Of a stretch of DNA of 64,000 nucleotides, positions 62,730 to 64,000 are shown one piece after another (the first letter of the stretch is position 1; each line of letters starts with the position of its first letter). Below the pieces are notes generated by a model, which searched no databases, had not been told where the DNA came from, and saw nothing but the letters and a program-made list of their open reading frames with translations. Origin of the DNA: Niabella sp. (lineage in GTDB: Bacteria > Bacteroidota > Bacteroidia > Chitinophagales > Chitinophagaceae); assembly GCA_027493055.1 (NCBI GenBank), contig JAPUDO010000019.1, positions 1 through 64,000 of the forward strand, read 5' to 3'. Position numbers and translations under genes: made by a program.

Positions 62730-63536
62730 TTATTTTTTTACCAATTCAAGGGTAACTAAAACAGGCAGGTGATCAGATGCGTCTTCATTTTTGATCACTT
62801 CAACATTTTTTACTTTCCACACTTCCCCTTTATTTATAAAAATATAGTCAAGGCGATACTCCGGCTTTGTATAAGAATACGTGAGCTGAGGGCTGCCGTG
62901 TATTACTGCAGCATCATTTAACTTTTGGGTCAAAGCTTTATAAGGTTCGGTATCAGGAATAATATTAAAATCCCCGCCAACAATTACGGGCATCTTCATC
63001 CCCGTCATAATATCTGCAACTGCCCTGGCCTGCGCCAGCCTGTTGCCTCCAAACTCATGGCACAGGTGGGTACCTGCAAATGCTATTTTACGGCCATTCG
63101 GAAATTTATGCTCTATAACAATTAACGCCCTTCCTTCCCCTCCTTCGGGCACCGGAAGATGGTGTACTGTGTGCTTCGCAGGGTATTTTGATAAAAGCCC
63201 CTCGCCATATCCGCCTTCACTGTAGTCCATAGCTTTTCCAAAATAACCATGCATACCGGTCATTTTTGCTAATTCAGCTACCAGGTCTTTTTTTACCCCC
63301 CCATTAAATGAGGCCGTTCTTTTTGTCATGCTATCCACTTCCTGCATAGCCACAAAATCAGGTTGATACTTATTAATAACTGCAGCAACTTTTTTAAGAT
63401 TGCTATGCCCTGCGTTATAGTTTTCTTCACCGTGGTAAATATTATAGGTAAGCACTTTAATGGTTTGTGCATATACAGTTTCGCTTAATGTGCACAAAAA
63501 CAAAGCAAAAAACAGGCACAACCTTCTCATATTCAT
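62730..63536 (-). CDS. endonuclease/exonuclease/phosphatase-family secreted hydrolase
   Basis: 268 residues. Signal peptide (LFFALFLCTLSETVYA), then the EEP fold: LTYNIYHGEENYN, DFVAMQEVDSMTK, IVGGDFNIIPDTE, RLDYIFINKGE and SDHLPVLVTLE, giving the metal and His residues of the DNase I-like family. It could cleave nucleic acid or phospholipid head groups. First of the two-gene operon with the metallophosphoesterase. Confidence 0.92.
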   Translation of the reverse strand: MNMRRLCLFFALFLCTLSETVYAQTIKVLTYNIYHGEENYNAGHSNLKKVAAVINKYQPDFVAMQEVDSMTKRTASFNGGVKKDLVAELAKMTGMHGYFGKAMDYSEGGYGEGLLSKYPAKHTVHHLPVPEGGEGRALIVIEHKFPNGRKIAFAGTHLCHEFGGNRLAQARAVADIMTGMKMPVIVGGDFNIIPDTEPYKALTQKLNDAAVIHGSPQLTYSYTKPEYRLDYIFINKGEVWKVKNVEVIKNEDASDHLPVLVTLELVKK

Positions 63537-63627
63537 ATCAATGCTATTTTAATTTTATTATACTGTTTGTTCCTGCATAAATATACACCCGTTTTTAAAA
63601 CACCCAACATCAAATATTAAACTTGGT

Positions 63628-63635
63628 TATCTTTG
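63628..63635 (+). promoter_or_regulatory. -7 box upstream of pheS
   Basis: TATCTTTG, only 6 bases before the ATG, so the message would be almost leaderless. No TTG at the right spacing. Confidence 0.45.
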
Positions 63636-63641
63636 CGTCCT

Positions 63642-64000
63642 ATGCAGGATTTGTTACAAAAGATAGAGGCGTATAAAAATGAGATCAGCGCTTTTAATGC
63701 TACAGATGATAAGCAGGCAGAAGCGTTTCGTATCAAATGGCTGGGCAGCAAAGGCCTGGTAAAAGAGATCATGGGCGAAATGAAAAATGTGCCCAATGAG
63801 CAGAAGCGTGAAGCGGGGCAGATTTTGAACGAATTTAAACAATTTGCCGAAGCCCGGTTCGAAGCACTGAAAGAGGCCACCGCGCCTGTTGAAAGTGCAG
63901 CTTCAGGGATTGATCTTACACTTCCCGGCGATGAAACGCCTCTCGGAAGCCGTCACCCTATTTCCTTAATGCGTAACCGTATTATTTCCATATTCCAGCG
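63642..64000 (+). CDS. pheS: phenylalanine-tRNA ligase alpha subunit (partial, runs off the window)
   Basis: The first about 119 residues of PheS, a class II aminoacyl-tRNA synthetase subunit that charges tRNA-Phe. The N-terminal coiled coil is clear (EAFRIKWLGSKGLVKEIMG), followed by IDLTLPGDETPLGSRHPIS, the typical pre-catalytic segment. The gene is cut at the right edge, so motifs 2 and 3 are not seen. Housekeeping gene. Confidence 0.95.
   Translation, partial: MQDLLQKIEAYKNEISAFNATDDKQAEAFRIKWLGSKGLVKEIMGEMKNVPNEQKREAGQILNEFKQFAEARFEALKEATAPVESAASGIDLTLPGDETPLGSRHPISLMRNRIISIFQ

Overview
The window is one contiguous piece of a Bacteroidota chromosome, most likely a member of the Chitinophagaceae. 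The signs are promoters with the Bacteroidota -7 box TAnnTTTG, start codons without Shine-Dalgarno sequences, many small lipoproteins with carboxypeptidase-regulatory-like or ZU5-like folds, a PorT-type outer-membrane barrel, 7TMR-DISM and LytS kinases, and a type II-C CRISPR-Cas system with 46-bp repeats. No rRNA or tRNA gene was found.

Region by region. 1-5.8 kb is an accessory, partly decayed stretch: a frameshifted CPBP protease, an attC-like inverted repeat, two zinc-ribbon orphans, a phage-type lysozyme, a solitary half CRISPR repeat joined to a tracrRNA-like tail, an IS21-type fragment, a thioesterase, and a broken sulfide:quinone reductase next to a NifX-like protein. 5.8-13.3 kb carries an AraC regulator and a tripartite RND efflux operon. 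13.4-22.0 kb is the type II-C locus: 27 perfect repeats plus one degenerate repeat, then (minus strand, read from the far end) cas9, a REP-associated tyrosine transposase, cas1 and cas2, with the tracrRNA divergent from cas9. 22.1-26.7 kb holds an XRE regulator, small lipoproteins, a PD-(D/E)XK nuclease, a secreted thermonuclease and an anchored membrane protein. 27-31 kb has a TPR histidine kinase, its response regulator and an NHL-repeat protein. 31.8-39.3 kb is RNA metabolism and lipid genes (DEAD-box helicase, desaturase, KAS III, RRM protein, Sm-like small protein, cold-shock protein, RtcB). 39.7-52.9 kb has an ORF6N protein, a serine hydrolase, a 7TMR-DISM kinase with its regulator, lipoproteins, an S41 protease and small enzymes. 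53-60.8 kb is a minus-strand set of lipoproteins, cupin, YceI and a LytS/LytTR pair. The window ends with a metallophosphoesterase, an EEP-family hydrolase and the start of pheS.

How things connect. Each CRISPR repeat contains a complete candidate promoter (TTG-N22-TAACTTTG), so crRNAs can be transcribed unit by unit on the plus strand, toward cas2 and against the cas operon; a two-way terminator separates them. The tracrRNA pairs with the 5' part of the repeat. A 16-bp palindrome, TTACGG-N4-CCGTAA, lies upstream of cas9 (where it also overlaps the tracrRNA -33 region), the PD-(D/E)XK nuclease and the membrane-protein gene, with a one-mismatch copy before the thermonuclease gene. This suggests one regulator for CRISPR interference and a neighbouring nuclease set.

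The strongest candidates for something undescribed are (i) the half-repeat plus tracrRNA-like RNA at about 2464-2576, which could be a Cas9-binding decoy or regulator RNA, (ii) the HUH transposase built seamlessly into the cas operon, and (iii) the shared palindrome regulon.
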